Both the position numbers and the translations under genes were made by a program. A stretch of DNA of 64,000 nt, from assembly GCA_017501245.1 (NCBI GenBank), contig JAFVXI010000027.1, forward strand, positions 1 to 64,000. Reading direction: 5' to 3'. The DNA is from Clostridia bacterium (lineage in GTDB: Bacteria > Bacillota > Clostridia > Oscillospirales > CAG-272). Of the stretch, positions 43,239-51,359 are shown piece after piece. The stretch's first letter is position 1, and every line of letters starts with the position of its first letter. The notes below the pieces were generated by a model that did no database searches, was not told where the DNA came from, and was given only the letters and a program-made list of their open reading frames with translations.

Positions 43239-43485
43239 GGGGTTTTCTTTTTTTGGGGAATATTCCCGCCCTACGGTATAGTTTTGAACTACCTTTTTAT
43301 TTGCTCTGTCGGTCGGAACAAAAAAAGCGCCCCGATAATGGGTGATGTTCTTAGCGGAGATTTATACTTTGAGCAAAGTGCAAGCATCGCATTTGACTAG
43401 TCAAACGCAAATATGAGCTAAGCCCAAACCCCTATACGTGAACCCCCAAAGCTCATTACATTCGATTCGGGGAACCCCTACACAA
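43239..43485. other. Intergenic region without a supported gene
   Basis: Nothing coding is convincing. TTTGACTAGTCAAA (about 43395-43408) is a perfect 14-bp palindrome, and GGGG/CCCC pairs occur near 43470. Confidence 0.4.
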
Positions 43486-43537
43486 GCAGAAAGAGATAAC
43501 AAATCGGTTCGTAGCCGAAATGTTATCTCTTTTTCTG
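43486..43537. terminator. Terminator-like hairpin
   Basis: AGAAAGAGATAACA pairs with TGTTATCTCTTTTTCT around an inner TCGG/CCGA stem; a T-rich tail follows on the plus strand. No plus-strand gene precedes it, so its use is unclear. Confidence 0.6.
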
Positions 43538-43544
43538 TTTGTTT

Positions 43545-43735
43545 AATGAAATCGTGGCAGAGCAACGATGAAATCTTCACTTCGTTCAGATGAAATCCAA
43601 GGACGAGTCCTTGGATGAAATCAAATCCGTCTGTCATATCCCTGCAAAGCAGGATTTCATTGCGAAAGCGATTTCATCCACCGTAGATGGATTTCACCCG
43701 ACGAAGACGGATTTGACTGCGTGTTCTCCGTTAAG
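43545..43735. repeat. Hairpin array with constant TGAAATC / GATTTCA spacers
   Basis: Variable short hairpins (for example CCAAGGACGAGTCCTTGG and CCCTGCAAAGCAGG) are separated by TGAAATC in the left half and by GATTTCA in the right half, so the block is also a large inverted repeat. The same family is at 23956-24103. Confidence 0.65.
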
Positions 43736-43917
43736 GATAACACGCTAAACGGGGCGCAAATAAAAAAACATAGTAACAGTCGGTAAAATCCGACACGGGT
43801 AGGCGTCTGGCGATAGATCAGCAAAAGCCGTAGCTTAGGAGAGCCTTTTGAGCGTCACGGTCAATGCTTTAACGTTTTGATTTAAGGCTGAGTCGCCGGA
43901 TCCTTCAATCGAGAGGC

Positions 43918-45258
43918 TCAGGGCGTCAGATGGTTGTTCGTTAAGAACTCTGCGACACGGGCTATCGGGATAAACGCACCCGTGAGAAACTCGCCGTTTT
44001 GCTCTGCGGCGGCAAAATTGATGCCGACGAGCTGACACTCGGAGTTGAATACTCCTCCGCCTGACGAGCCGTTTGCCGTGTAGCAGCTATGCCATCCCAC
44101 CATAAACTCGACCTCGGAGTCGGTGACGGTGGCGTGATCGTACTTTTCGAGGATGCCGTAGGTTACGGTATTGAGCTGACCGCCCGGTGAGCCGAGCGAG
44201 AAGAGCTCAGAGCCGCTGACGGGATCGACTGCGGCGAAGCTGACGGTCTTTAACTCCTTCATGCCGAGGGAGATCCTGAGCACGGCGAGATCATAGCTCG
44301 CATCGGATATAAGCAGCTCCGCCTTATACTCGTTCGCATAAGCGTCAACTACCTTATACGTCGTCGAGGGGTAAGCGGGATCTGGTGCTACGACGTGCGC
44401 ATTCGTGAGGATGTAGTAGTAGCCCGCATTACATTTATAGACGACGCCGCTACCTGTTGAAACCGTTCCGTAGGAGAAGCTTCTGCGCTCCGTCCTTATC
44501 TCCACCGAGGCGGTCATAAGCTCTCTTGCTATGGCGTTTCCAAGTGCGGCGTGATCAACGCTCCAGCCTGCGTATATATGCGTATCCTCGGTCAAAGGTG
44601 CATCAAAATCAAATAAACGTTTACATTCTTCGTCATAATACCAGCCGGAGAAGCCAAATCCGACAGTCTCGGACAGCTCGGGCTCATCGGCCTTAGCAGA
44701 GTAAGGATACTCCACCGTATAGCTCTCCTCGCCCATACCGGGATGCACTGTGAGAAGCACTCCCTCCGACGCCTCGCGCCACTCTGCACTGATCACGGTG
44801 TGTGCCCTCTCGGGCGCTCTGCCGAAGACGAATGGCTCGCCCGTTGCGGCATCGAAGAAGCCTGCGAAAACGTAGCCCTCCCTCGTCGGATGAGTTGGCT
44901 CGGTTATAGCGCCGCTAATAATTATAGTCGTTGAGGGCTCGCCGTTGTTATAGGCGAAGGACACGGCGTATTCACCACGCTCGATAAACCTCGCATAAAG
45001 CACCGTGTCCTCCTTGAGGGCGGGGGCAAGGTAGGGGCGTGTCAGATTTTTATCTAAAAACCAGCCGCCAAAGACCTTTCCCTCGGGTGCATCGGGGGTA
45101 TAAAGCTCTGAGGATGCCCTGACCTCGGTCACGACGTCCTCTCTGCCGTCACCCAAAACGAAGGTGACGGTATAGCTCTTCTCGACGAGGGAGCAGCCCG
45201 CAAGCGTTAGTGCTATAACGAGCAGGAGTGCGAGGATTACTGCTATTTTCTTTTTCAT
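43918..45258 (-). CDS. Secreted trypsin-like serine protease lipoprotein with InlB-type repeats
   Basis: The start is set at 45258 (MKKKIAVILALLLVIALTLAGC), because AAGGAGG precedes it and it overlaps the upstream stop by ATGA. The 446-aa product has lipobox LTLAGC, three Listeria-Bacteroides/InlB-like repeats (FGGWFLDKNLTRPY, FAGFFDAATGEPF, FSGWYYDEECKRLF) and a trypsin-like domain. The catalytic triad is visible: His in LTNAHVVAP, Asp in YDLAVLRI, Ser in GSSGGGVF. It acts on the cell surface. It is the last gene of the PqqD-like/nucleotidyltransferase operon. Confidence 0.88.
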   Translation of the reverse strand: MKKKIAVILALLLVIALTLAGCSLVEKSYTVTFVLGDGREDVVTEVRASSELYTPDAPEGKVFGGWFLDKNLTRPYLAPALKEDTVLYARFIERGEYAVSFAYNNGEPSTTIIISGAITEPTHPTREGYVFAGFFDAATGEPFVFGRAPERAHTVISAEWREASEGVLLTVHPGMGEESYTVEYPYSAKADEPELSETVGFGFSGWYYDEECKRLFDFDAPLTEDTHIYAGWSVDHAALGNAIARELMTASVEIRTERRSFSYGTVSTGSGVVYKCNAGYYYILTNAHVVAPDPAYPSTTYKVVDAYANEYKAELLISDASYDLAVLRISLGMKELKTVSFAAVDPVSGSELFSLGSPGGQLNTVTYGILEKYDHATVTDSEVEFMVGWHSCYTANGSSGGGVFNSECQLVGINFAAAEQNGEFLTGAFIPIARVAEFLTNNHLTP

Positions 45259-46364
45259 TCGTCCCTGCCCTCCTTTTCCTTTTTCTCTGCCGCCTCGGTT
45301 GCGGCAAGCTCTCTTTTTAATCTGCCGTTGAATAGTGCGCCGAAGATTCTTATTACCCACGCTATCGGCAGAAGGAACGGCAGATATTTAAGCCAGGGGT
45401 ATATCAGCTTCATCTGCGTGTAGGACAAGAAGATGCGTGAGAATATATAGGAGATGCGTGAGCGCCCCTTCATCTGATATTCCACCCTGTTTTCAACGCT
45501 GCCGTAGGTGCCGCCCGTGACGGTGTAAAGCTCGAAGGCGTCAAGCTCGGGGTCCTCCCCTCCGCCAAACCAAACGGCGATAAGCCTCAGAACCAGGTCG
45601 TAATATTCGACGAGCCCGAGAGCGGTAAGACGGCTCCTGACGTAATCGGCGTCAAGCTCGCCCTCGTGCGCCCTCAAAAACAGGTATATATCGAATACCG
45701 ATCGCATTCCGGAGCCACCCGTCTTATAGTGCTTGAACATATGCGCTATCGCATAGACGAGAAAGTCCTCGTCGGACATAATATGCCAGCTTGAACAGCC
45801 CTCCCTCAGGGGATAAGCCGAAAGCTCGGGGTCAAAGCCCTCCTCGAGGCTTCTGTGAAGCTCTATCGATGAATACGGCGGCTTGTCGAAGCTGTCGTGC
45901 GCCGCCGTGGCGTGATCGAGCTTATAGCCGAGCGAGAGGATGACCTCGCTTGCCGCCGCCATTCCGCCCTCGCCGACGTAGATATCCATATCGCTCATAG
46001 AACGGTACTCGGGGCGGCGCCAGAGCGCCTTGAAGAGAAAGCCCTTGAGAGGCAGGAAGTCTATCCCCTTTTCCTCGAGGGCGGCGCTCAGGGCGCCGAA
46101 CTCACGCTCCTGGCGCATATTTTTGATATAGTCGATATCTCTTTCCTTAACGTATCGCCCAAGAAGCTCCTCGTCGCCCGACGCCCTGACGTCATCCTCC
46201 ACCATATAGCAGACGGCCGAGGCGAGCGAATGCCTCTTGGCGACCGAATAGACGGTGCGTGCGTCGACGCCCTCGGGCATAGCGGGTGCGCTCTCTTCGC
46301 CGTCGAGGGCAACCAGAAGCCTCGCCACGTAGCGTGCGGCGGCTATTATTTTCGTCTTATCCAT
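45255..46364 (-). CDS. Nucleotidyltransferase family protein (NTP_transf_5-like)
   Basis: This 369-aa protein has KGFLFKALWRRPEYRSMSDMDIYV, whose R-x-x-x-D-x-D pattern is the catalytic signature of the uncharacterised nucleotidyltransferase family PF14907. An N-terminal helical region and SIELHRSLEEGFD follow family order. Members often sit next to PqqD-like or HPr-kinase-like genes in peptide-modification clusters. AGGAGG precedes ATG. It overlaps the protease gene by 4 nt. The substrate is unknown. Confidence 0.85.
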   Translation of the reverse strand: MDKTKIIAAARYVARLLVALDGEESAPAMPEGVDARTVYSVAKRHSLASAVCYMVEDDVRASGDEELLGRYVKERDIDYIKNMRQEREFGALSAALEEKGIDFLPLKGFLFKALWRRPEYRSMSDMDIYVGEGGMAAASEVILSLGYKLDHATAAHDSFDKPPYSSIELHRSLEEGFDPELSAYPLREGCSSWHIMSDEDFLVYAIAHMFKHYKTGGSGMRSVFDIYLFLRAHEGELDADYVRSRLTALGLVEYYDLVLRLIAVWFGGGEDPELDAFELYTVTGGTYGSVENRVEYQMKGRSRISYIFSRIFLSYTQMKLIYPWLKYLPFLLPIAWVIRIFGALFNGRLKRELAATEAAEKKEKEGRDE

Positions 46365-46451
46365 AATGACTTGCCCTCCTCTCCCGGCGTTCTCCCGTCG
46401 TCTTCCGTTATATAACCCCGCTGCCCTGCTTCCGTATATACGGAGCGTCTA
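46365..46451. repeat. Short gap with a perfect 14-bp palindrome
   Basis: TCCGTATATACGGA at 46431-46444 lies just behind the PqqD-like gene; its role is unknown. Confidence 0.35.
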
Positions 46452-46721
46452 TCACTCCTCGAGGAGCGACGCGGCTCTCAGCTTGTCTAAAAATGCCGAA
46501 AGATCAGCCCGAAGAACGGCGCTGTCGGCATCGTATTCCTTCATCATAAGCTCGTGCAGCTCCTCGAAGCTTGCCTCGCCCTCGGAGAGGCGCTTGAAGA
46601 TAAAAGCTCCCGTGGCGTTCATACTGATTAAGGCGTTGAACTCGTCGGCACGCTCGTCGGTTGCGACAGCGAGATACTTGTTGCCGACACGCTCGACGAC
46701 GAAGCCTTCCTTGATCCTCAT
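46452..46721 (-). CDS. PqqD-like protein (RiPP recognition element fold)
   Basis: The start is set at 46721 for the GAGGTGA site, giving 89 aa. The sequence MRIKEGFVVERVGNKYLAVATDE, followed by ISMNATGAFIFKRLSEGEASFEELHELMMKEYD and FLDKLRAASLLEE, matches PqqD family proteins, which bind leader peptides of ribosomal peptides. It is first in an operon with an NTP_transf_5-like gene and a secreted protease. No precursor peptide gene was confidently seen. Confidence 0.85.
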   Translation of the reverse strand: MRIKEGFVVERVGNKYLAVATDERADEFNALISMNATGAFIFKRLSEGEASFEELHELMMKEYDADSAVLRADLSAFLDKLRAASLLEE

Positions 46722-46752
46722 ATTTTCACCTCGCAAAAAGTCTTATAGCATA

Positions 46753-46781
46753 ATTTTATCACACGCATATGAATATTTCAA
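46753..46781 (-). promoter_or_regulatory. Sigma-A type promoter of the PqqD-like operon
   Basis: TTGAAA, 17-bp spacer, TAAAAT on the minus strand, about 30 bp upstream of the start. Confidence 0.8.
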
Positions 46782-46911
46782 GTTTTTTGGGATTTTTCTT
46801 TTTCCCACACGGAGAGGGTGGGGAGAGTGAGGAGCAAAACAAAAGAGCAAGCCGCTCCACCCTTCGACAGGATCGGCGGCTCGTGCGTGTTATCATATAC
46901 GGCGGTTGGTG

Positions 46912-46920
46912 CATAAAATA
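46912..46920 (+). promoter_or_regulatory. Possible sigma-E/sigma-K -10 element
   Basis: CATAAAATA lies 20 bp upstream of the SleL-like start and fits CATANNNTA of mother-cell sigma factors; no clean -35 was found at the right spacing. Confidence 0.35.
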
Positions 46921-46939
46921 TAGAGCGAGGTGATGAGAT

Positions 46940-48088
46940 ATGAAAATACATACCGTTAAAGAGGGTGAGACGGCGGGATCGATTGCGGCGATGTACGGCG
47001 TCAGCCCGATGAAGCTTGCGGAAAACAACGGAATAAGCTATAAGGGTGAGCTGATAGAGGGGGAGGAGCTCCTCATCCTCCTGCCGACGAGGACGACCGT
47101 TGCGGGACGAGGCGAGAGGCTATCGGATATTGCCGAGCGCTTCGGCGTGAGAGAAAGCACGCTTATGGGCTACAATCCCGAATGTGCGCACGGAGGCGAG
47201 CTATACGAGGGCGAGCAGATAGCCGTAAGGTACGGCACTCCGACGCTCGGGCTGGGGATAGGAAACGGTTACTTTTACCGTAGCTGTAAAAAAGAGCAGC
47301 TGATCCGTGCGATGCCCTATCTATCCTATCTCACCATTTCCTGTGCGATAGGCAAAAGAGGCGGTCTGACGATGCTATTTGACGACACCGAGATAGCCGC
47401 ACTCGGGCGAGCGGCGGGAAAGCTGCCTCTGTTACGCATAAGGCTGGAGTCGGAGAGCGCCAAGGAGCGGCTGGAGAGCGTCAGATGCGCCGCAATAAAG
47501 GCGGCCGCAGGGGGCTACCACGGGCTGACGCTCTCGGGCGATATAGGAGAAGGGAGAGAGGGCGAGAGCCTGATGCTGGAGGCAAAGAAGCTGCTTGCGG
47601 AATTTGACCTCTCCTTATTCCTTGAATGTGATCTGGACTGTGTTCCGCCTGCGATAGACTACGCAGACGGCAGCGTAATAAGCTACGACAAGATACATCT
47701 CGACCCGATACCCTCCTTTGATGATGGGGAGCGCATGGCGTTTACACGCTTTGCGGAGGAGCACGATGCACTGAGATGCTTCATCGACCTTTCTCCCTTT
47801 GCGCTTAGCGGGACGAGATACCTGACTAAGGACGAGGCAAGAGAGGCGATCCGTAGGGGTAGAGGGCGGATGATGAAGGGAGAAAACGGCGCCTACCTTT
47901 ACGGGATGGCGGGCAGAGGCAGAGGTCAACGCACATACGTTATGGAAAGCATGGAGAACACGGAGAAAAAGCTCGAGCTGCTCTCGGAATGCGGCTACTA
48001 CGGCATAGCCTTTGATATCGCGAGGACGTCCGTCTACGATCTTCTGATGTTCCGCACCTCCTTTGCAGAGGGGATCGGAATGTGTTAG
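46940..48088 (+). CDS. SleL/YaaH-like spore protein: two LysM domains plus degenerate GH18 domain
   Basis: This 382-aa protein carries LysM domains at about residues 1-48 (IHTVKEGETAGSIAAMYGVS) and 51-97, then a GH18-like barrel. SleL-type proteins of this plan bind and cleave spore cortex peptidoglycan. Where GH18 enzymes have DGxxxDxE, this one reads GYHGLTLSGDIGEG (residues 192-205), without the catalytic acids, so it may bind rather than cut. No signal peptide, which is normal for spore-coat proteins. GAGGTG precedes the start. Confidence 0.85.
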   Translation: MKIHTVKEGETAGSIAAMYGVSPMKLAENNGISYKGELIEGEELLILLPTRTTVAGRGERLSDIAERFGVRESTLMGYNPECAHGGELYEGEQIAVRYGTPTLGLGIGNGYFYRSCKKEQLIRAMPYLSYLTISCAIGKRGGLTMLFDDTEIAALGRAAGKLPLLRIRLESESAKERLESVRCAAIKAAAGGYHGLTLSGDIGEGREGESLMLEAKKLLAEFDLSLFLECDLDCVPPAIDYADGSVISYDKIHLDPIPSFDDGERMAFTRFAEEHDALRCFIDLSPFALSGTRYLTKDEAREAIRRGRGRMMKGENGAYLYGMAGRGRGQRTYVMESMENTEKKLELLSECGYYGIAFDIARTSVYDLLMFRTSFAEGIGMC

Positions 48089-48293
48089 GGCGAGGGCGGA
48101 CGAAAGCCGCAAAAGAGCTGTAAAGCACTTGCCGAGCGATAATTTTAGGCTGCGGAAAAGCGCAATAACGCTCGTGCAAGAGAACGATAAAGAACACCTA
48201 CCAAGCAGTAAAAAAACACGAACCGATCAATAAAACAATACTTGCCAAGCTGCGAAAAATCAAGTGCCAAGCGGCGAAGCATCATACGAAAAG

Positions 48294-48349
48294 AAAAACA
48301 GAACGGCGTACTAGACAGGCGATAAAAATGCTGCTTCCGTTCTGTTTTT
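48294..48349. terminator. Bidirectional terminator between SleL-like gene and tatD
   Basis: AAAAACAGAACGG (48294-48306) pairs with CCGTTCTGTTTTT (48337-48349) around a 30-nt loop; T-rich tails on both strands. The 200 bp before it show no gene. Confidence 0.7.
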
Positions 48350-48382
48350 GCGTTATTTGACAATATTAATTGTCATTTTCGG

Positions 48383-49171
48383 CTATTTTATGCCATAGAA
48401 GCGCTTAGCGTTCTCGGCGGTGATGGCGGCGCACTCATCCTCGGAGATGCCCTTTATGGCGGCGAGGGTGGCGTTAGTGTAGCGGAGGTTGCCCGAATGG
48501 TTGAGCGTGCCTCTTTTGGGATGGGGAGCAAGATAGGGTGCGTCGGTTTCGATGAGGATATGCTCTATCGGGATAGCGGCGGCAGCCTCCTTTGGCTTTC
48601 TTGCATTCGTGAAGGTGAGGGTGCCCGAGAAGGAGACGAGCCAGCCGAGGCGGACAAGCTCCTTTGCCATCTCGGCGGAGCCCGAGAAGGAATGCATAAC
48701 TCCCCTTACGTCGGGGTAAGCACGTATCACGGACATAACGTCCTCGTGAGCCTCCCTGTCGTGGATGGCGACGGGCATATCCAGCCTCCTTGCCATCTCC
48801 ATCTGCGCTACGTAGGCAGCCATCTGCCTCTCCTTATCCGTGTCGGGATAGTGATAGTCGAGCCCTATCTCGCCAAGGCAAACGCACTTCGAGGCGGGGT
48901 CAAGGATCAGAGCCTCGGTTTCTGCGAGGGCTGCCCCGTCGTCCGAGAGGAAGCGCAGGTCGCCCGGGTGGACGCCTACGGCGGTATACATATTTTCGTG
49001 CTTTTTGGCCTGCGCTATTGCCGCTCTTGAGGTGGAGGGCATCGTGCCGATATTCACTATATACGACACATCGGCGGCAAGAAGAGCGCCGATGAACTCA
49101 TCGACGCTCACGTCAAGCTCGCTCTCAAACCTCTCGTCGTAATAGTGGGCGTGAGAATCGAAAAATTTCAT
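48383..49171 (-). CDS. tatD: TatD family metal-dependent deoxyribonuclease
   Basis: This 262-aa protein has the metal-binding DSHAHYYDE (His7, His9), GEIGLDYHY, AIHDREAHED, GVMHSFSGS and ETDAPYLAPHP. TatD proteins have 3'-5' exonuclease activity. Its ATG overlaps the metG stop (TAATG), matching the metS-yabD pairing of Bacillus. Confidence 0.95.
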   Translation of the reverse strand: MKFFDSHAHYYDERFESELDVSVDEFIGALLAADVSYIVNIGTMPSTSRAAIAQAKKHENMYTAVGVHPGDLRFLSDDGAALAETEALILDPASKCVCLGEIGLDYHYPDTDKERQMAAYVAQMEMARRLDMPVAIHDREAHEDVMSVIRAYPDVRGVMHSFSGSAEMAKELVRLGWLVSFSGTLTFTNARKPKEAAAAIPIEHILIETDAPYLAPHPKRGTLNHSGNLRYTNATLAAIKGISEDECAAITAENAKRFYGIK

Positions 49172-51108
49172 TAGTGTATTCTGTCTCCGTTTTTAACGTC
49201 CTTGTCAAGGAATACTACCCTGACGTCCTCCTCGCCGGATGCGAGGATCATTCCGAAGCTGTCAACTCCGCAGAGCTTGCAGGGCTTGAGGTTGGTTACG
49301 AGAACGACCTTCCTTCCGATCAGCTCCTCGGGCTTATAGAATTTTGCGATGCCGGACACTACCTGCCTCTTTTCATATCCGAGGTCAACGGTGAGCTTGA
49401 GAAGCTTTTTTGCCTTCGGTATGGGCTCGCAGGTGAGGACCTCCGCACAGCGAAGCTCAACGCCCGAGAAATGCTCGATGCCGATCTCAGCCTCGTGCTC
49501 GGGCTCGGCGGTGGCGGCGAGGGCTGCCTCAGCCTCGGCACGCTTCTTCTCCATATCCTCAAGGAACTTAGCCTCGTCGATACGTGCAAAGAGGGTGAAC
49601 GCCTCACCGAGAGGCTTGCCTGCCTCGAGCGCACCGAACTCCTTTACGCTCTCGAACTCGGTCTTATCCGTGCCGAGCTGGGAGAAGACGTTCTTTGCCG
49701 TGGTGGGGATATAAGGCACGAGAAGCACTGCCGCAACCCTGATGACCTCGAGGAGGTTATAGATAACGGTGGCAAGGCGGGGCTTTGACTCCTCGCTCTT
49801 TGCAAGCACCCAGGGCATAGTCTCGTCGATATACTTGTTCGCGCGGCGGAGCATCGTGAAGATATCCTCAAGAGAATCCGCAACGTGATATGCATTCATA
49901 TTCTTAACGGATGCCGAGATAGCGTCCTTGACTGCGGCGTAGAGCTCGCCGTCGATGGGCTCCTCCGCACCGGGGGTGGGAACGACGCCGCCGAAATACT
50001 TCTTCGTCATAGCGTGGGTGCGGCTGACGAGGTTTCCGAGGTTGTTTGCAAGGTCGTTATTGTATCTCGAGATAACGCTCTCGTAGGTGATGGAGCCGTC
50101 GGAGCTGTAAGGCATCTCGGAGAGTGCGTAATAACGCACTGCATCAACGCCGAAGATCTCGGCAAGCTCGTCAGCATAAACGACGTTGCCCTTGGACTTC
50201 GACATCTTGTCGTTTCCGAAGTTGAACCAGGGATGACCGAACACCTTCTTAGGCAGGGGGAGTCCGAGCGCCATAAGGAAGATGGGCCAGTAGATGGTGT
50301 GGAAGCGGAGGATATCCTTGCCGATGATGTGAACGTCGGCGGGCCACCACTTCTTAAACTTCTCGGACTGCTCCTCAAAGCTCTTATCGGGGTCGTAGCC
50401 GATAGCGGTGATGTAGTTGGTGAGGGCGTCGAGCCATACGTAGGTTACGTGCTTATCGTCGAAATCGACGGGAATGCCCCACTTGAAGGAGGTGCGGGAT
50501 ACGCACAGATCCTGAAGGCCTGCCTTAAGGAAGTTGTTTACCATCTCCCTCTTGCGGCTCTCGGGCTCGATAAAGCCGGGGTTGTCCTCAATATGCTTGA
50601 TAAGGCGGTCAACGTAGTTGCTCATCTTGAAGAAGTACGCCTCCTCCTTAGCCTGAGCGACGGGTCTGCCACAGTCGGGACACTTGCCGTCTACTGCCTG
50701 CGTTGCCGTAAAGAAGGACTCGCAGGGCGTGCAGTACCAGCCCTCGTAGAAGCCCTTGTATATATCTCCCTGATCGAAAAATTTCTTGAATATCTTTCTG
50801 ACTGCCGCCGTGTGATAGCCGTCGGTGGTACGGATGAAATGATCGTACTCAACGCCCATAAGATCCCAGATGCCCTTTATCTCGGCGGAAACACGGTCAA
50901 CGTACTCCTTCGGGGAGATGCCTGCGGCGGTTGCGAGATCCTCGATCTTCTGGCCGTGCTCGTCGGTTCCCGTGCAGAGGAAAACGTCCTTGCCCATACG
51001 CTTCTGGAACCTTGCAAAGGCGTCGGACATAATGATCTCGTAGGTGTTTCCGAAATGGGGCTTGCGCGATGCGTAGGCTATCGCAGTTGTCAGATAAAAC
51101 TTTTCCAT
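49171..51108 (-). CDS. metG: Methionine--tRNA ligase
   Basis: The start is set at 51108 (MEKFYLTTAIAYASRKPHFGN) for its AAGGAG site. The 645-aa protein has the HIGH-like PHFGNTYE, KMSKS (DKMSKSKGNVV), a zinc knuckle CTPCESFF...CPDCGR and a C-terminal tRNA-binding EMAP-II/Arc1p-like domain (SGVELRCAEVLTCEPIP). It charges initiator and elongator tRNA-Met. Coupled to tatD by TAATG. A promoter lies 75-100 bp upstream. Confidence 0.97.
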   Translation of the reverse strand: MEKFYLTTAIAYASRKPHFGNTYEIIMSDAFARFQKRMGKDVFLCTGTDEHGQKIEDLATAAGISPKEYVDRVSAEIKGIWDLMGVEYDHFIRTTDGYHTAAVRKIFKKFFDQGDIYKGFYEGWYCTPCESFFTATQAVDGKCPDCGRPVAQAKEEAYFFKMSNYVDRLIKHIEDNPGFIEPESRKREMVNNFLKAGLQDLCVSRTSFKWGIPVDFDDKHVTYVWLDALTNYITAIGYDPDKSFEEQSEKFKKWWPADVHIIGKDILRFHTIYWPIFLMALGLPLPKKVFGHPWFNFGNDKMSKSKGNVVYADELAEIFGVDAVRYYALSEMPYSSDGSITYESVISRYNNDLANNLGNLVSRTHAMTKKYFGGVVPTPGAEEPIDGELYAAVKDAISASVKNMNAYHVADSLEDIFTMLRRANKYIDETMPWVLAKSEESKPRLATVIYNLLEVIRVAAVLLVPYIPTTAKNVFSQLGTDKTEFESVKEFGALEAGKPLGEAFTLFARIDEAKFLEDMEKKRAEAEAALAATAEPEHEAEIGIEHFSGVELRCAEVLTCEPIPKAKKLLKLTVDLGYEKRQVVSGIAKFYKPEELIGRKVVLVTNLKPCKLCGVDSFGMILASGEEDVRVVFLDKDVKNGDRIH

Positions 51109-51182
51109 AAGTCTCCTTTTTGCAGCGATGCTCACCGACGAATGGGTCGGCGCTGTCGATACACATATTTTTCTAGTATAAC

Positions 51183-51211
51183 ATTGTACCACAAGAAGAT
51201 GGAAAATACAA
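51183..51211 (-). promoter_or_regulatory. Sigma-A type promoter of metG
   Basis: TTGTAT, 17-bp spacer, TACAAT on the minus strand. Confidence 0.75.
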
Positions 51212-51284
51212 GTTGTTTTGCTAAACTTTTCACCTGGCGGCTATTATTTTATACAGAAATGCAGGCGAGGGCGCAAAATCAATG

Positions 51285-51313
51285 TTGACTTTTATCCCTC
51301 GCTCTGTTAAAAT
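51285..51313 (+). promoter_or_regulatory. Sigma-A type promoter of the holB operon
   Basis: TTGACT, 17-bp spacer, TAAAAT on the plus strand, divergent from the metG promoter. Confidence 0.8.
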
Positions 51314-51359
51314 ATATGTTGGTGCAGTATTGCAAGCAAACCGAAGGAAAGGAGCGCAT

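Noticed and set aside
43480..43740. Repeat-spacer pattern that could suggest a CRISPR array
   Set aside because: Repeats are only 7 nt, flip orientation at the centre, and the intervals are self-complementary hairpins. No cas gene is present.
46407..46455. 15-codon GTG frame overlapping the PqqD-like stop as a peptide precursor
   Set aside because: Too short, no ribosome site, and no Cys/Ser/Thr-rich core; coincidence is likely.
49885..51288. Long plus-strand open frame opposite metG
   Set aside because: Shadow of metG; the composition matches reverse-complemented codons and no family is recognisable.
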